In this document: one piece after another, positions 63,891 to 64,000 of the stretch
Position numbering within the stretch: position 1 is the stretch's first letter
Layout: every line of letters starts with the position of its first letter
NCBI RefSeq assembly: GCF_030052815.1
Contig: NC_079498.1
Span: 74,758,992-74,822,991, forward strand
Source: Hevea brasiliensis
Lineage: Eukaryota; Streptophyta; Magnoliopsida; Malpighiales; Euphorbiaceae
DNA length: 64,000 bases
Direction of reading: 5' to 3'
Notes under the pieces: generated by a model
The model's input: the letters and a program-made list of their open reading frames with translations, nothing else
The model's database searches: none
What the model was told of the DNA's origin: nothing
Translations under genes and position numbers: made by a program

Positions 63891-64000
63891 TGTTAGATGA
63901 ATTTTGTAAATTGTGAAATGGAATTGTGAATCATTTGATTTGTGAACTGTCAATAAAAGATTTATATATCGCATTTCAAATTGTTATTGTGCACCATTGA

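Larger units (their letters stand above)
60647..64000 (+). mobile_element. Partial plus-strand gypsy LTR at window end
   Basis: This starts TGTAACACCCCTAAGTTCGG after AAGAT (60642-60646) and carries family landmarks in order: GTTCTACTGTTCCGGTG, the GCGATGGGTAACC block, a 12-bp inverted repeat TAGTGGTCCACT (61243-61276), and the CTCCAATTGG inverted repeat (62163-62189). It runs past 64000. Open frames at 61482-61823 and nearby are LTR-internal and unconvincing. Whether this is a solo LTR or a 5' LTR cannot be seen. Confidence 0.85.

Noticed and set aside
1..64000. tRNA, rRNA or miRNA genes
   Set aside because: I found only tRNA-complementary primer sites. The hairpin at 28312-28393 is a new inverted copy in one LTR and lacks the mismatched form of a plant miRNA precursor.

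Overview
This 64-kb window is nuclear plant DNA, almost certainly from a eudicot, and I find no host gene in it. It is a heterochromatin-like stack of nested LTR retrotransposons. The plant assignment rests on the element types: Tekay/del-like Ty3/gypsy elements with 3-4 kb LTRs that begin TGTAACACC and end GGTGTTACA, Ty1/copia gag-pol, initiator-tRNA-Met primer sites, and a Tat/Ogre-like LTR end. The LTR style recalls Malpighiales genomes, but I cannot name a species. Nearly all open reading frames of 60-100 codons are chance frames inside AT-rich LTRs; only fragments of two gag-pol genes are real coding relics.

Layout, left to right. (1) 1-2021: end of a minus-strand LTR that has cut into the pol of a gypsy element (2022-4593, minus), whose own 5' LTR is 4594-7773. 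(2) 7774-8079, 34060-36783 and 43446-44099: three pieces of one older minus-strand LTR, split by later insertions. (3) 8080-34054: a tandem array of four near-complete LTRs separated by three spacers of about 213 bp that keep only a PPT and a PBS; the whole 26-kb block is bounded by one 5-bp duplication, AATAT. Its first LTR was split by a 9.56-kb Ty1/copia element (9283-18837, AATCT duplication). Its two middle LTRs, but not the outer two, carry the same 224-228 bp TRIM-like insertion. (4) 36784-40062 (+) and 40073-43440 (-): two solo LTRs in directly adjacent 5-bp targets (CCATA, TGTAC). (5) 44100-45532: LTR end, PPT and a scrap of another gypsy element. (6) 45533-47682 and 58119-60646: Tat/Ogre-like non-coding sequence with a tRNA-Arg-type PBS, split by a solo LTR (47683-58118, ACTAA) that itself contains two younger solo LTRs (47689-50853, GTAAC; 52864-56371, GTCTG). 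(7) 60647-64000: start of one more plus-strand LTR running out of the window.

Functionally the window records transposition followed by LTR-LTR recombination: four solo LTRs with perfect target duplications, one tandem-LTR array, and two broken gag-pol copies. The gypsy pol has two in-frame stops and is cut off at the start of RNase H. The copia gag-pol has lost its protease, has a small repeat expansion in place of the zinc knuckle, an in-frame TAG, and several frameshifts that cluster at CTG/CAG triplets.

The LTRs share conserved non-coding modules that stand out from their diverged flanks: a TGACATCA/TGATGTCA palindrome near a CCAAT box, a CCAATTGG...CCAATTGG inverted repeat, and a cluster of GGCT...AGCC micropalindromes. 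The items most worth following up are the tandem-LTR array with its TRIM marker, the perfect 37-bp inverted repeat in its third LTR, and the CTG/CAG-centred lesions in the copia element.
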